Positions 1 to 8,426 of a stretch of 33,749 nt of DNA are shown piece after piece. The stretch is from Flavobacteriales bacterium (GTDB taxonomy: Bacteria; Bacteroidota; Bacteroidia; NS11-12g; UBA955), in contig NSIB01000013.1 in assembly GCA_002737625.1 (NCBI GenBank), positions 1 through 33,749 of the forward strand, in the 5' to 3' direction. Position 1 is the stretch's first letter, and every line of letters starts with the position of its first letter. The notes under the pieces are model-generated. The model made no database searches. It had not been told where the DNA came from and was given only the letters and a program-made list of their open reading frames with translations. The position numbers and the translations under genes are program-made.

Positions 1-1096
1 TTGAAAGGCCCATAGTAACGGAGCCGAAATGATTGGAATTAAATTCATGCGACCATCTTGCCCCAATCTGTGTGTTTTGCCAAGTTGTCAAATCCTTGTA
101 TGTATAAACAATATGACGACCAAATGTATCAAAATAGTCCTCAGAAATTGAAAAGCCATATTTGTCTCGTCCGTTATAGGCCCAGAAATTCCACTGTGTA
201 TATTGATTTTTCTTATAGTCAACCCTTGCATTAATGTCGTGAATATTGCCAATAAAACCACTGTTGCCAAGTGATGGAAATATCCAATCCAAATAACTTC
301 TACGAATCGCAATTGAGCTCGTAACCTTTCCTCTGTGGTCCAGTGGGCCATCCATCGCCATTGTAAATGTAGCAGGGTCGGCATGGATTTTTCCAGTCCA
401 ATATTTAGCACCCCCACCCGAAGTTTGAATATCCAATACCCCACCCCCGGCTCTTCCGCCGTATCTAGCGGGTGCAACTCCTCGGTAAAAATGTACGGAT
501 TTCAGAATGTGCGGATTGTAATTGGAAACAAAGCCAAACAAATGTCCGTTGCCGTATAACGGCAAACCATTCATCAATTGTAAATTTTGATCTGGGTTGG
601 AACCACGAACTACAAGACCAGACAATCCTTCAACACCGCCAGAAACACCAGGTAGAAACTGAAGATACTTCACAGGATCGGCCACACTTCCAATGCTCGG
701 TGATTCTATGATTTGCTTCTGTGTGGGTGAATAAAATGAAGGTTTCATGTTGAACAACGATAAATATTCTTCGGCAGAATCTAGTTCGTTATATCCAATG
801 GGTTTAAGGAAAAAGTTTTTATTGACGGAGGCTTCCACATCAATTTCGATTTTCTGAGTTTTAAAGCCCGCCGCTACAACGATGATAATTTTATTGCCAC
901 GGGTTGTACCAAATTGATAATATCCATGATCATTGGACTCAACGGAGGCATTTGTGGTGGAATCAATGAGGATTGCACCGGGAATTGTTTCTAGCGTTTT
1001 TTTATTGTAGATCCAACCTGTAATGGCTGGAATTTGTGCCAAAAGCCCTACAGCGTTCAAACTCAATACCAACGAAAATATTTTGGCAATTCTCAT
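1..1096 (-). CDS. TonB-dependent receptor, N-terminal part (runs off the window)
   Basis: The frame stays open from the ATG at 1096 to the window edge, giving the first 365 residues of a larger protein. Residues 1-21 form a signal peptide ending in LLAQ. Residues of about 22-100 form a carboxypeptidase-regulatory-like beta-sandwich (ITGWIYNKKT, later GYYQF), as in SusC-type receptors. A plug domain follows from about 125, with the segments VRGSNPDQNLQLMNG and APARYGGRAGGGVLDIQT typical of the family. The first barrel strands are visible after about residue 235. Such proteins import ligands across the outer membrane using TonB energy; the ligand cannot be told. It lies 26 bases behind the FolB-like gene, but an exact TATCTTTG box 5 bases before the ATG suggests its own promoter. 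The family assignment is secure; the substrate is unknown. Confidence 0.9.
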   Translation of the reverse strand, partial: MRIAKIFSLVLSLNAVGLLAQIPAITGWIYNKKTLETIPGAILIDSTTNASVESNDHGYYQFGTTRGNKIIIVVAAGFKTQKIEIDVEASVNKNFFLKPIGYNELDSAEEYLSLFNMKPSFYSPTQKQIIESPSIGSVADPVKYLQFLPGVSGGVEGLSGLVVRGSNPDQNLQLMNGLPLYGNGHLFGFVSNYNPHILKSVHFYRGVAPARYGGRAGGGVLDIQTSGGGAKYWTGKIHADPATFTMAMDGPLDHRGKVTSSIAIRRSYLDWIFPSLGNSGFIGNIHDINARVDYKKNQYTQWNFWAYNGRDKYGFSISEDYFDTFGRHIVYTYKDLTTWQNTQIGARWSHEFNSNHFGSVTMGLS

Positions 1097-1101
1097 CTCT
1101 A

Positions 1102-1109
1102 CAAAGATA
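1102..1109 (-). promoter_or_regulatory. -7 promoter box of the TonB receptor gene
   Basis: TATCTTTG on the minus strand matches the Bacteroidota -7 consensus TAnnTTTG exactly and ends 5 bases before the ATG at 1096. No clear -33 TTTG is seen at the expected distance. The spacing predicts transcription starting at or next to the start codon. Confidence 0.5.
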
Positions 1110-1122
1110 AGTGTTTCATGGG

Positions 1123-1488
1123 TTATTGCCCATAGGATTTGGATAGTTCTATTCCAAAGCCTTTTGCTTGAAGTCCTGACTGTAGCATTTGTTTCTTTTC
1201 GATTTTTAGCCAAGTGGATTGATGTCCAGCAATCCCCATTTGTTCAAGACGGTTAAGAATGTTTTCGCCCAATGTCTCTAATAATTCCATGGATTTCTTG
1301 GATTCTGCTGCGATAATTTTACTCAGTGTTGAATAATCTAACGAATTAATTAGATCATCTGATAATTCCGATGATTTTAATGTGACTCTAACACTAATTG
1401 CCAATTCTACACCTACGAGTCTTTCAATCTCGAAATATCCAATGTTGGAATGCACAAGTTGTTGGTCAATAAAAATGGTTGTTAACAT
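1123..1488 (-). CDS. folB: Dihydroneopterin aldolase family protein (FolB-like)
   Basis: 121 residues, the usual length of the FolB family, which converts dihydroneopterin to 6-hydroxymethyl-dihydropterin and glycolaldehyde in folate synthesis. The pattern fits along the whole length: IGYFEIERLVGVE near residues 17-29 corresponds to the family's GxxxxEr..Gq segment carrying the active-site Glu. SDDLINSLDYSTL at about 43-55 matches the conserved D...LdY motif. SMELLETLGENILNRL at about 66-81 matches the E..LLE.la..I core. WLKIEKKQ near 93-100 contains the conserved C-terminal Lys. It is the upstream neighbour of the TonB receptor and divergent from the acyl-CoA dehydrogenase. The usual RVxxxKP ending is weakly kept, so an epimerase-only or degenerate member is possible. 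Confidence 0.72.
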   Translation of the reverse strand: MLTTIFIDQQLVHSNIGYFEIERLVGVELAISVRVTLKSSELSDDLINSLDYSTLSKIIAAESKKSMELLETLGENILNRLEQMGIAGHQSTWLKIEKKQMLQSGLQAKGFGIELSKSYGQ

Positions 1489-1529
1489 ATTCTTGTCGTA
1501 AAAATCAGATGCAAAGAAAGTAAGTATAT

Positions 1530-1537
1530 TACATTTG
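1530..1537 (+). promoter_or_regulatory. -7 promoter box before the acyl-CoA dehydrogenase gene
   Basis: TACATTTG is an exact TAnnTTTG match in the 63-base divergent region between folB and the dehydrogenase. It ends 14 bases before the ATG at 1552 and argues against the in-frame GTG at 1537, which overlaps the box. No good -33 TTTG is seen. Confidence 0.5.
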
Positions 1538-1551
1538 TGGGTACAACAATT

Positions 1552-2769
1552 ATGAGTGAAAACGATATTTCAGATTTACTAACGGCAAATCAAGGTAAAG
1601 ACCGTTATGTAGCCCCCGATTTCTATGGTGTGGACGATTTATTAACCGATGAACAAAAGTTGATTCGTGCTTCTGTTAGAGAATATGTAAAGCGAGAACT
1701 GAGTCCAATCATCGAACACTACGCGCAAAACGCGGAATTTCCTAGGCATATTGTAAAACAGCTGGGCGATATTGGAGCATTTGGCCCCCAATTACCCATC
1801 GAATATGGTTGTGGTGGCATGGATTATACTACCTATGGAATTATTATGCAAGAACTCGAACGCTGCGATAGTGGTGTTAGATCAACGGCTTCTGTACAAG
1901 GTTCATTGGTGATGTATCCAATTTCCAAATTTGGAAGTGAATCACAAAAGCATAAATACCTGCCTAAGCTCGCTTCAGGAGATTGGTTGGGTTGTTTTGG
2001 ATTAACAGAGCCTGACCATGGTTCAAATCCAGGCGGAATGACAACAAATTTTGTTAACAAAGGAGATCACGTTGTGTTGAACGGCGCAAAAATGTGGATT
2101 AGTAACGCTCCCTTTGCTGATGTTGCTGTTGTTTGGGCAAAAAATGAGGCCGGTGTTATTCATGGGATTATAGTGGAACGCGGAATGGAAGGCTTCACCA
2201 CTCCTACCACACACAACAAATGGAGTTTAAGGGCAAGTTGTACGGGTGAGCTGGTGTTCGATAATGTGAAGGTGCCAAAAGAGAATATATTGCCTGGTGT
2301 TACAGGTTTGAAAGGGCCATTGACGTGTTTGAATTCGGCCAGATATGGAATTAGTTGGGGTGCTTTGGGTGCCGCAATGGATTGTTACGATACTGCGGTA
2401 AGATATTCAAAGCAACGCATCCAGTTTGGTAAGCCGATTGGAGGTTTTCAGCTGCAGCAAAAGAAATTGGCTGAAATGTTAACCGAAATCACAAAAGCGC
2501 AGCTTTTGGTTTGGAGATTGGGTCAATTAATGGATAAGGGCTTAGCCACACCCGCACAAATATCTATGGCCAAAAGAAACAACGTAGAAATTGCGATAAA
2601 TGTGGCCAAAGAAGCCCGTCAGATGCTTGGCGGAATGGGAATTACTGGCGAATATCCAATTATGCGACATATGATGAATTTGGAATCTGTGGTGACTTAT
2701 GAGGGTACACACGATATCCACCTTCTGATATTGGGAATGGAAATTACAGGCGAGAATGCCTTTTTATAA
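1552..2769 (+). CDS. gcdH: Glutaryl-CoA dehydrogenase (acyl-CoA dehydrogenase family)
   Basis: 405 residues from the ATG at 1552. It predicts FAD-dependent oxidative decarboxylation of glutaryl-CoA to crotonyl-CoA in lysine and tryptophan breakdown. It follows human GCDH closely by recall: YGCGGMDYTTYG, ELERCDSGVRSTASVQGSLVM (Arg110 being the glutaryl-binding Arg), GCFGLTEPDHGSNP for FAD binding, WSLRASCTGELVFD, and the C-terminal NLESVVTYEGTHDIH with the catalytic base at Glu384. Domains run in the usual order of N-terminal helices, central beta domain and C-terminal helices. The GTG at 1537 would add five residues but overlaps the promoter box, so the ATG is preferred. The mutase gene follows after 11 bases, so they are probably co-transcribed. 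The YEGTHDIH ending and the Arg distinguish it from short-chain acyl-CoA dehydrogenases. Confidence 0.9.
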   Translation: MSENDISDLLTANQGKDRYVAPDFYGVDDLLTDEQKLIRASVREYVKRELSPIIEHYAQNAEFPRHIVKQLGDIGAFGPQLPIEYGCGGMDYTTYGIIMQELERCDSGVRSTASVQGSLVMYPISKFGSESQKHKYLPKLASGDWLGCFGLTEPDHGSNPGGMTTNFVNKGDHVVLNGAKMWISNAPFADVAVVWAKNEAGVIHGIIVERGMEGFTTPTTHNKWSLRASCTGELVFDNVKVPKENILPGVTGLKGPLTCLNSARYGISWGALGAAMDCYDTAVRYSKQRIQFGKPIGGFQLQQKKLAEMLTEITKAQLLVWRLGQLMDKGLATPAQISMAKRNNVEIAINVAKEARQMLGGMGITGEYPIMRHMMNLESVVTYEGTHDIHLLILGMEITGENAFL

Positions 2770-2780
2770 ATTGAAATTAT

Positions 2781-4181
2781 ATGTATCAAATCAAGTTTGG
2801 AACCGATGGATGGCGCGAAATAATCGCCGATGAATTTACGGTGGCGAATGTACGACGTGTAGCCAATGCCACCGCGCTATGGTTAAGTCAGAGTGATTTA
2901 CCAAAAAGTTGCGTTGTTGGATATGACTGTCGTTTCGGTGGTGAAATGTTCGCAAAAGAAACAGCCAGACAGCTAGCCGCGCAAGGAATCAAAGTTGTGG
3001 TTTCAAAAGGGTTTGTTTCAACACCAATGATATCCTTGGCTGCCAATCAACTTCAAACAGGTGCGGGAATCATTCTTACCGCGAGCCACAATCCACCAAC
3101 CTATAATGGATATAAAATCAAAGCGAATTATGGCGGTCCTGCAATTCCTTCGGAGGTTAGAAAAGTTGAAAATTTGATTTCTTCTACCCTAGTCGATGCA
3201 GGTGATAGTTTTGAATCGTATTTTAACAATGGAATGATTGAATATGGTGATTTCGAGACTATGTATTACAATCATTGCTTGAATTCTTTTGATATGGATG
3301 CCCTATCGTCCATTTCTTCTGGTTTGGTTTACGATGCGATGTTTGGTGCCGGACTATCGATTGTAAAAAGATTATTGCCTGATGCTACCATTTTGCACGG
3401 AAACTATAATCCCGGGTTCGATGGACGTGCGCCTGAGCCAATCTTGAAAAATCTCCCCGAAATTGGACCGCTTATCAATTCTAGTCCCTCTTATTTGTGC
3501 GGATTGGCCACCGATGGTGATGCCGATCGAATTGGTTGGTTTGATGAGAAAGGAAACTTTATCGACTCACACCATTTGATTTTGTTGTTGATTGAATATC
3601 TAACCACTTTTAAAGGGTATTCAGGTAAGGTTGTGAAGAGTTTTTCTGTCAGCGATAAGATTCAGAAATTGTGCGATCTTAAAGGATTAGAGTCGATTAC
3701 CACGAAAATCGGATTCAAATACATTTGTGAATACATGGTTACCGAAGACGTGCTCATAGGTGCTGAAGAAAGCGGCGGTATTGCAATCAAAGGCCATATC
3801 CCTGAGCGCGACGGTGTTTGGATGGGTTTAGTTTTGATGGAATACATGGCAAAAACGGATAAATCTGTCTCCGAATTGATTCAAGACATGTATTCTAAAG
3901 TGGGATCTTTTGCCGTTGAGCGTTACGATTTACACTTAACTAATGAATTGAAGGAAAGTATCATAGATAAATGTAAATCAAGAAGTTATGTTTCATTCGG
4001 ACCCTATAAGGTTGTGAATGTGGAGGATGTAGATGGTTATAAATTTCGTCTCGACAATGGTTCTTGGGTTATGATCCGCCCAAGTGGCACTGAGCCAGTA
4101 CTGAGGGTGTATTCAGAATCCACGGATTCTGCTTCTTCGTTTGCAATTCTTGATGCTACCAAGGCTTCAATATTGGGATAA
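2781..4181 (+). CDS. Phosphohexomutase (phosphoglucomutase/phosphomannomutase family)
   Basis: 466 residues, full family length, with all four active-site loops. TASHNP at 100-105 holds the phosphoserine Ser102. DGDADR at 245-250 binds magnesium. GAEESGG at 327-333 contacts the sugar. RPSGTEP at 433-439 binds the phosphate. It interconverts hexose 1- and 6-phosphates in the cytoplasm and so feeds nucleotide-sugar synthesis. The GEESGG loop is of the glucose/mannose type, but the exact substrate (glucose, mannose or glucosamine phosphate) cannot be decided. The gene sits 11 bases after the dehydrogenase and 10 bases before an acyltransferase. No biochemical link among these neighbours is obvious, so the operon looks mixed. 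Confidence 0.92.
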   Translation: MYQIKFGTDGWREIIADEFTVANVRRVANATALWLSQSDLPKSCVVGYDCRFGGEMFAKETARQLAAQGIKVVVSKGFVSTPMISLAANQLQTGAGIILTASHNPPTYNGYKIKANYGGPAIPSEVRKVENLISSTLVDAGDSFESYFNNGMIEYGDFETMYYNHCLNSFDMDALSSISSGLVYDAMFGAGLSIVKRLLPDATILHGNYNPGFDGRAPEPILKNLPEIGPLINSSPSYLCGLATDGDADRIGWFDEKGNFIDSHHLILLLIEYLTTFKGYSGKVVKSFSVSDKIQKLCDLKGLESITTKIGFKYICEYMVTEDVLIGAEESGGIAIKGHIPERDGVWMGLVLMEYMAKTDKSVSELIQDMYSKVGSFAVERYDLHLTNELKESIIDKCKSRSYVSFGPYKVVNVEDVDGYKFRLDNGSWVMIRPSGTEPVLRVYSESTDSASSFAILDATKASILG

Positions 4182-4191
4182 TTATAAAACT

Positions 4192-5034
4192 ATGACAAAC
4201 AACACTCCACTTCAAGTCAATATTAGAGATGTCATTGCATCAAAGAATGCTAAGATCCTGAAGTGGATTCCCAATTTTTTCATCAATTGGTTTGAACGAT
4301 TTGTTCATCAAACGGAGATTAATGCAATTTTGCGCAAACATCACAACGAGGTTGGAATTCAATTCGCACATAGTCTAGTGAAGGAATTGGGCGCAATAGT
4401 TAACATTATTAACATTGAAAATGTTCCAATCACAGGCAAGTGTGTATTGGTTGCGAATCACCCGATGGCTGGATTGGATTCGCTATGTTTATACAGTTCC
4501 GTAGGTCAAGTTAGAAGTGATATAATGCTAATTGCCAACGATGTACTCGCGAACATACCCCCATTCAATAACTATTTTATTCCTGTGAATAAATTGGGAA
4601 AATCGCCAAAAGAATCCATGATACGCATAGACAATGCCTATGCTGCAGGTGGTATGATGATGGTTTTTCCGGCAGGTCTGTGCTCCAGAAAAATTGATGG
4701 GAAAATCATAGACTTGGAATGGCAAAAGAGTTTTTTGATGAAAGCCATTCAATACGATCTGCAAATTATTCCTGTTCATATAAATGGGGCCAATTCAAAT
4801 CGTTTTTATCGCATCGCCAATTGGAGGAAATTTTTAGGAATAAAATTCAATATCGAAATGATGACGTTGGCCGATGAGTTATTTAAGCAAAAGGACAAGG
4901 AACTAACAATTACCATAGGCAAACCTTTGTCTCCCGCAAGTTTCAATAAGAAAAACGCCATGGCAGATGCTCAAAAAATCAAAGCACACGTGTACGAATT
5001 GTCTCGCAACCCTTCAGCGATCTTCTCCAATTGA
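4192..5034 (+). CDS. glsA: Lysophospholipid-type O-acyltransferase, GlsA-like
   Basis: 280 residues of the PlsC-like glycerolipid acyltransferase superfamily, hemolysin-associated branch. The acyltransferase block is VANHPMAGLD: His90 and Asp96 are separated by five residues rather than the canonical four, a spacing I associate with this branch. FPAGLCSRK near 160-168 replaces the classical FPEG motif. LEWQKSF and IIPVHINGANSNRFY follow as in the family. In Bacteroides the GlsB/GlsA pair makes glycine lipids: GlsB N-acylates glycine and GlsA adds a second, O-linked acyl chain. Here the partner gene follows after 36 bases, which supports that role. The start is the ATG at 4192; upstream in-frame codons lie inside the mutase gene. 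The alternative is an ornithine-lipid (OlsA-like) role. Confidence 0.72.
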   Translation: MTNNTPLQVNIRDVIASKNAKILKWIPNFFINWFERFVHQTEINAILRKHHNEVGIQFAHSLVKELGAIVNIINIENVPITGKCVLVANHPMAGLDSLCLYSSVGQVRSDIMLIANDVLANIPPFNNYFIPVNKLGKSPKESMIRIDNAYAAGGMMMVFPAGLCSRKIDGKIIDLEWQKSFLMKAIQYDLQIIPVHINGANSNRFYRIANWRKFLGIKFNIEMMTLADELFKQKDKELTITIGKPLSPASFNKKNAMADAQKIKAHVYELSRNPSAIFSN

Positions 5035-5058
5035 TTGAAACAATCGCAATAAATTCAT

Positions 5059-5066
5059 TATTTTTA
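5059..5066 (+). promoter_or_regulatory. Possible internal promoter before glsB
   Basis: TATTTTTA differs from TAnnTTTG only in its last base and ends 4 bases before the ATG at 5071. A TTG lies at 5035-5037, 21 bases upstream. It suggests glsB can be expressed apart from the upstream genes. Confidence 0.3.
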
Positions 5067-5070
5067 CGGC

Positions 5071-6027
5071 ATGAGTGGCGATGCAATGATAGAAAATTTG
5101 ATTGACCCAATACCCACAGCTAAGTTACTTGAAGAGCTTACAAGGGATATTTTTGTAAGGCCTACGAATAATGCATCCAATGAAATCTATATTTTCAAAG
5201 GAGATGAAAAGCCCCATTTGATCGCAGAAGTGGGTCGTTTGCGCGAATTAACATTTAGAGCTGCTGGCGGCGGCACTGGTAAGTCTGTAGATATCGATGA
5301 ATATGATTCAGGGCCTTACAGTTATAGCCAATTAATTGTATGGGACCCTTTGGAAAATCAATTGGTTGGCGGGTATCGATTTGTAATGGTGCCCCGAACT
5401 AAAGATGCAGAAGACAATTTCCATCTATCTACCTCTGAGATTTTTAACTATACTCAACTAATAAAAGACAAATACTTCCCTTATGCCATAGAATTGGGTC
5501 GAAGCTTTGTTCAGCCCGATTATCAGCCTAGCTTGGGAAGTAGAAAGGGACTATTTAGCTTGGATAATTTATGGGACGGCTTGGGTGCTTTGGTTGTAAT
5601 GAATACTGAATGCAAGTATTTCTTCGGGAAAATCACAATGTATACTGACTTCAATAAAGAGGCACGTGACTTAATTCTCAGCTTTATGGATCATTATTTC
5701 CCCAATAAAGAGAATTTGGTCAGCATTCCATCGCCAATTCATCGAGAATTTGATTGCACATCATTTTTAAATGAACTAGATGGTTTGGAATATAAGGAAG
5801 GTCATAAATTGCTTAACTCGAAAGTACGCGAATTGGGTGAGAATATTCCACCTCTATTCAACAGCTATATGAATTTGAGTCCTACTATGAGAACTTTCGG
5901 TACTGCAATTAATCACCATTTTGGCGATGTTGAAGAAACGGGTATTATGGTTTCAATTGATGATATTTATGATCAAAAGACAGACAGGCATGTGCGTTCT
6001 TACACAGAATATCTGAAGGCCTTGTAA
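5071..6027 (+). CDS. glsB: N-acyltransferase of the GNAT/hemolysin family, GlsB-like
   Basis: 318 residues matching, by recall, the Bacteroidota acyl-ACP-dependent N-acyltransferase family related to OlsB. Diagnostic segments are VGRLRELTFRAAGGGTGK (residues 54-71), IDEYDS, QLIVWDPL...LVGGYRFV, IELGRSFVQPDYQPS and LFSLDNLWDGLGALV. The LVGGYR and ELGRSFV stretches form the GNAT-like core, while the C-terminal third is particular to this branch. In Bacteroides GlsB transfers a beta-hydroxy fatty acid to glycine, the first step of glycine-lipid synthesis at the inner face of the membrane. The GlsA-like gene is directly upstream, in the opposite order to the Bacteroides glsB-glsA arrangement as I recall it. 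A second in-frame ATG at 5086 is possible. Whether glycine or ornithine is acylated is not visible. Confidence 0.72.
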   Translation: MSGDAMIENLIDPIPTAKLLEELTRDIFVRPTNNASNEIYIFKGDEKPHLIAEVGRLRELTFRAAGGGTGKSVDIDEYDSGPYSYSQLIVWDPLENQLVGGYRFVMVPRTKDAEDNFHLSTSEIFNYTQLIKDKYFPYAIELGRSFVQPDYQPSLGSRKGLFSLDNLWDGLGALVVMNTECKYFFGKITMYTDFNKEARDLILSFMDHYFPNKENLVSIPSPIHREFDCTSFLNELDGLEYKEGHKLLNSKVRELGENIPPLFNSYMNLSPTMRTFGTAINHHFGDVEETGIMVSIDDIYDQKTDRHVRSYTEYLKAL

Positions 6028-6079
6028 TTGCTTCCTTTTAGTTTGTTTAGCCCATCGCTTTGGCGCCGATGCAAACCAA

Positions 6080-8389
6080 TTACTTGATAAACTTTCCTGA
6101 GAATTGTTTATTGCCCAGAAGGTCTTCAATTTTGATAAAATACACGCCAGAAGACAGGTTGGAAATATCTATAAAACATGAATCTATCGTCGATTTGCAA
6201 TTTTTAATCAATTGGCCACTGCAATTGTATATCAGCGCGTTATAATTACTAGGATTTTTGATATTTGATACAACCAATTGTTGATTGCCGTTTACAAAAT
6301 ATACCCAGCCCTGATTCAATTGATGTTTAGGGATATTTGCATACTGGTCAATAATTTTCAGTGTCTCAAAAGCATCAACTTTACCATAACCACTGTTGCC
6401 ATTAGAGTCGTTTGTTGTGTATTGGTCTTTTCTTGCAGTAAGTCGCCATAAACTTCTAATTTCTAACGGGGTAAGCCATTCGTTGGCTTGTAAATAAAGT
6501 GCAACAATGCCAGTAGTATGAGGCGCAGCCATCGAAGTCCCGGAAAACATCGCCCAGTAGACATCATTGCCATTATATTGTGTTTTGTGCATCAATTCAT
6601 TATTCAACCAACCCGGTACTTGCCTGCGATGTAAAGAAGAGGTAATGCTCTGCCCAGGTGCAATAATGTCTGGCTTAATCCTTCCACTGGGGTGAGATAC
6701 ACTTTTAGGCATCGGCCCTCGGCTACTAAAACCAGCGATATCCCCTACTATATTCCACGGCTGATAAAAGTACTCTCCTTTGTAATTGGTCCATTCGTTT
6801 CTGTTGATATAAGCACCGGCGGTGAGCGTGTGGATTCCAGAGCCACCATTCTCACCAACCGAACCTTCAGGTATTCCTTCAATATATTTCTTACCAAAAC
6901 TCTGCGATTTATGTCCTTTCCAGAAATGGCCAGATGTCCAACGATATGCCTGTCCGGAATTCCAAGCATTGAACTCACCACTACTTGTTATACCCAGTCG
7001 GATATAGCCATTGTAGGGTCTATTGTGTTCTGCAATCACCAAAAAATTCGATTTGCCATTGAAGGGATAGTTCTGTTCTGTGATGATGACAGAAAGCGTG
7101 TCATTTCCCTTGATATATAACGTTTTATAAGCCCCGCAATTCACGCAATCTCCCGCCAAATTCCATGGAGTATTTATTAGCACATTGCCAAAAGTGTCAA
7201 CCAAATTCAACTGGATTTTAAGTTTGTCCCCGCTCCCGTTTTTGATGCCGCCCCAAATGTCCATGTAAATGTTTTCATGAGGATAGTCTTTTCGATTGTT
7301 GTCGACCACCAATGTAAATGAGGTATCTCCATTTAATGTTTCATTTATATGCATTTTATTTCTGCCGTCATTCCCCGCCGCACCAACCACAATTCTACCC
7401 GAACCGGTAATTGCCTTTACGGATCGATCAAAGAGTGAAGTACCATCATGAGGTCCGGTATGCATGCCCCAACTCAAATTACAAACACTGGGTTTATTTT
7501 GAAGTTCGGCATATTTAAAAACGTAATTATAACCATCAATAATTGTGGGATTAGCAACTATATAGTCGCCTAGACCACTGCCGCCCAACGTATCATTGGC
7601 GTATTTAATCCCCACCATCACAATGTCGGATTGTGGCGCCATTCCACGATACTTCAAATTCGGAGAACCCAAGCCAGAGCCTGCGGCTATCCCGGCAACA
7701 TGGGTTCCGTGGGAACCATCATCGTCGATGGCCGATGCAATGCTCATAGAATCCGAATATTCAGTTCCATAACTATAAAGAGTGGGTGGATTGCCTGATT
7801 TTTGCTGATTCCAAAAGCGTTGAATTTTAGAATTTTTACCATCGGGACTATAAAAAGTGGGATGATCCGTTTGAAAACCGATATCTACAATCCCCACAAT
7901 TACATCTTTTCCCGTATAATTTTGCGATAATCCATTGGCGATGCCGTTTTCCGCTTTGTCTACCCTGCTGTGAATTCTAGCTGTGTCGTTAAGCGGTTTA
8001 GGGCTATTTAATTTAGATGACACATCTAGGTATATCAAACCGGGATGATCGATAATTTGATTCCAATTTTCGGCGATGAACGACAAATGGGCAATTCGGT
8101 AATTTGGATTTTCGGGATCGATTAAACTACTTAAAATAAAATCAGAATTATCTAGGATAAACGTTTCATTCACAATCCCTTGCGCATGATATTTGCCATC
8201 GAACTTAGGGATTAGTTGATCTCTTAATAAAACATTGGTGAATATTTGAGCAGTTGGACTGAGGATTTGAATGGTTTTAGATCGGGGCAACAATGAGCTA
8301 GAATTGGCAGATTGTGTTTGGGCTGATACTTGGATAAATGAAAAAATATGAATAGCAATGAATAGAAATTTCATCTTGATTTTCTGCAT
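6080..8389 (-). CDS. Secreted subtilisin-like (S8) serine protease with T9SS C-terminal domain
   Basis: 769 residues. A signal peptide ends at VSAQ (residues 21-24) and a propeptide-like region of about 110 residues follows. The catalytic triad is complete: Asp169 in VGIVDIG, His227 in DDGSHGTHVAG and Ser619 in GTSMAAP. GAAGNDG carries the oxyanion-hole Asn. The roughly 390 residues between His and Ser are long for S8 and include an inserted beta-rich domain, as in KP-43-like proteases. The last 75 or so residues (ALIYNCSGQLI...SGVYFIKIEDLLG...FIK) form a type A C-terminal sorting domain of the type IX secretion system, so the enzyme is predicted to be exported to the surface or medium. The first ATG is favoured because an exact TACCTTTG box ends 4 bases before it. 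The gene converges on glsB with a 52-base gap. Confidence 0.93.
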   Translation of the reverse strand: MQKIKMKFLFIAIHIFSFIQVSAQTQSANSSSLLPRSKTIQILSPTAQIFTNVLLRDQLIPKFDGKYHAQGIVNETFILDNSDFILSSLIDPENPNYRIAHLSFIAENWNQIIDHPGLIYLDVSSKLNSPKPLNDTARIHSRVDKAENGIANGLSQNYTGKDVIVGIVDIGFQTDHPTFYSPDGKNSKIQRFWNQQKSGNPPTLYSYGTEYSDSMSIASAIDDDGSHGTHVAGIAAGSGLGSPNLKYRGMAPQSDIVMVGIKYANDTLGGSGLGDYIVANPTIIDGYNYVFKYAELQNKPSVCNLSWGMHTGPHDGTSLFDRSVKAITGSGRIVVGAAGNDGRNKMHINETLNGDTSFTLVVDNNRKDYPHENIYMDIWGGIKNGSGDKLKIQLNLVDTFGNVLINTPWNLAGDCVNCGAYKTLYIKGNDTLSVIITEQNYPFNGKSNFLVIAEHNRPYNGYIRLGITSSGEFNAWNSGQAYRWTSGHFWKGHKSQSFGKKYIEGIPEGSVGENGGSGIHTLTAGAYINRNEWTNYKGEYFYQPWNIVGDIAGFSSRGPMPKSVSHPSGRIKPDIIAPGQSITSSLHRRQVPGWLNNELMHKTQYNGNDVYWAMFSGTSMAAPHTTGIVALYLQANEWLTPLEIRSLWRLTARKDQYTTNDSNGNSGYGKVDAFETLKIIDQYANIPKHQLNQGWVYFVNGNQQLVVSNIKNPSNYNALIYNCSGQLIKNCKSTIDSCFIDISNLSSGVYFIKIEDLLGNKQFSGKFIK

Positions 8390-8393
8390 GAAA

Positions 8394-8401
8394 CAAAGGT
8401 A
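8394..8401 (-). promoter_or_regulatory. -7 promoter box of the S8 protease gene
   Basis: TACCTTTG on the minus strand is an exact TAnnTTTG match ending 4 bases before the ATG at 8389. It shares a 37-base intergenic region with the oppositely oriented tcdA box. Confidence 0.55.
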
Positions 8402-8414
8402 ACGAGATAGATAA

Positions 8415-8422
8415 TAACTTTG
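8415..8422 (+). promoter_or_regulatory. -7 promoter box of tcdA
   Basis: TAACTTTG is an exact TAnnTTTG match ending 4 bases before the ATG at 8427. Its -33 region would fall on the opposing protease -7 box at 8394-8401, and no TTTG is present there. Confidence 0.55.
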
Positions 8423-8426
8423 CAGT

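Noticed and set aside
88-477. Open frame of 129 codons on the minus strand in the first kilobase.
   Set aside because: It overlaps the TonB receptor in another frame; only the receptor frame gives a recognisable plug domain and signal peptide.
6053-6071. CATCG...CGATG inverted repeat between the convergent glsB and protease genes.
   Set aside because: It has only five pairs with a nine-base loop and no T run on either strand, which is too weak to call a terminator.
6692-7120. Open frame of 142 codons on the plus strand.
   Set aside because: It lies fully inside the S8 protease, whose catalytic motifs fix the coding frame; the predicted product has no recognisable pattern or promoter.
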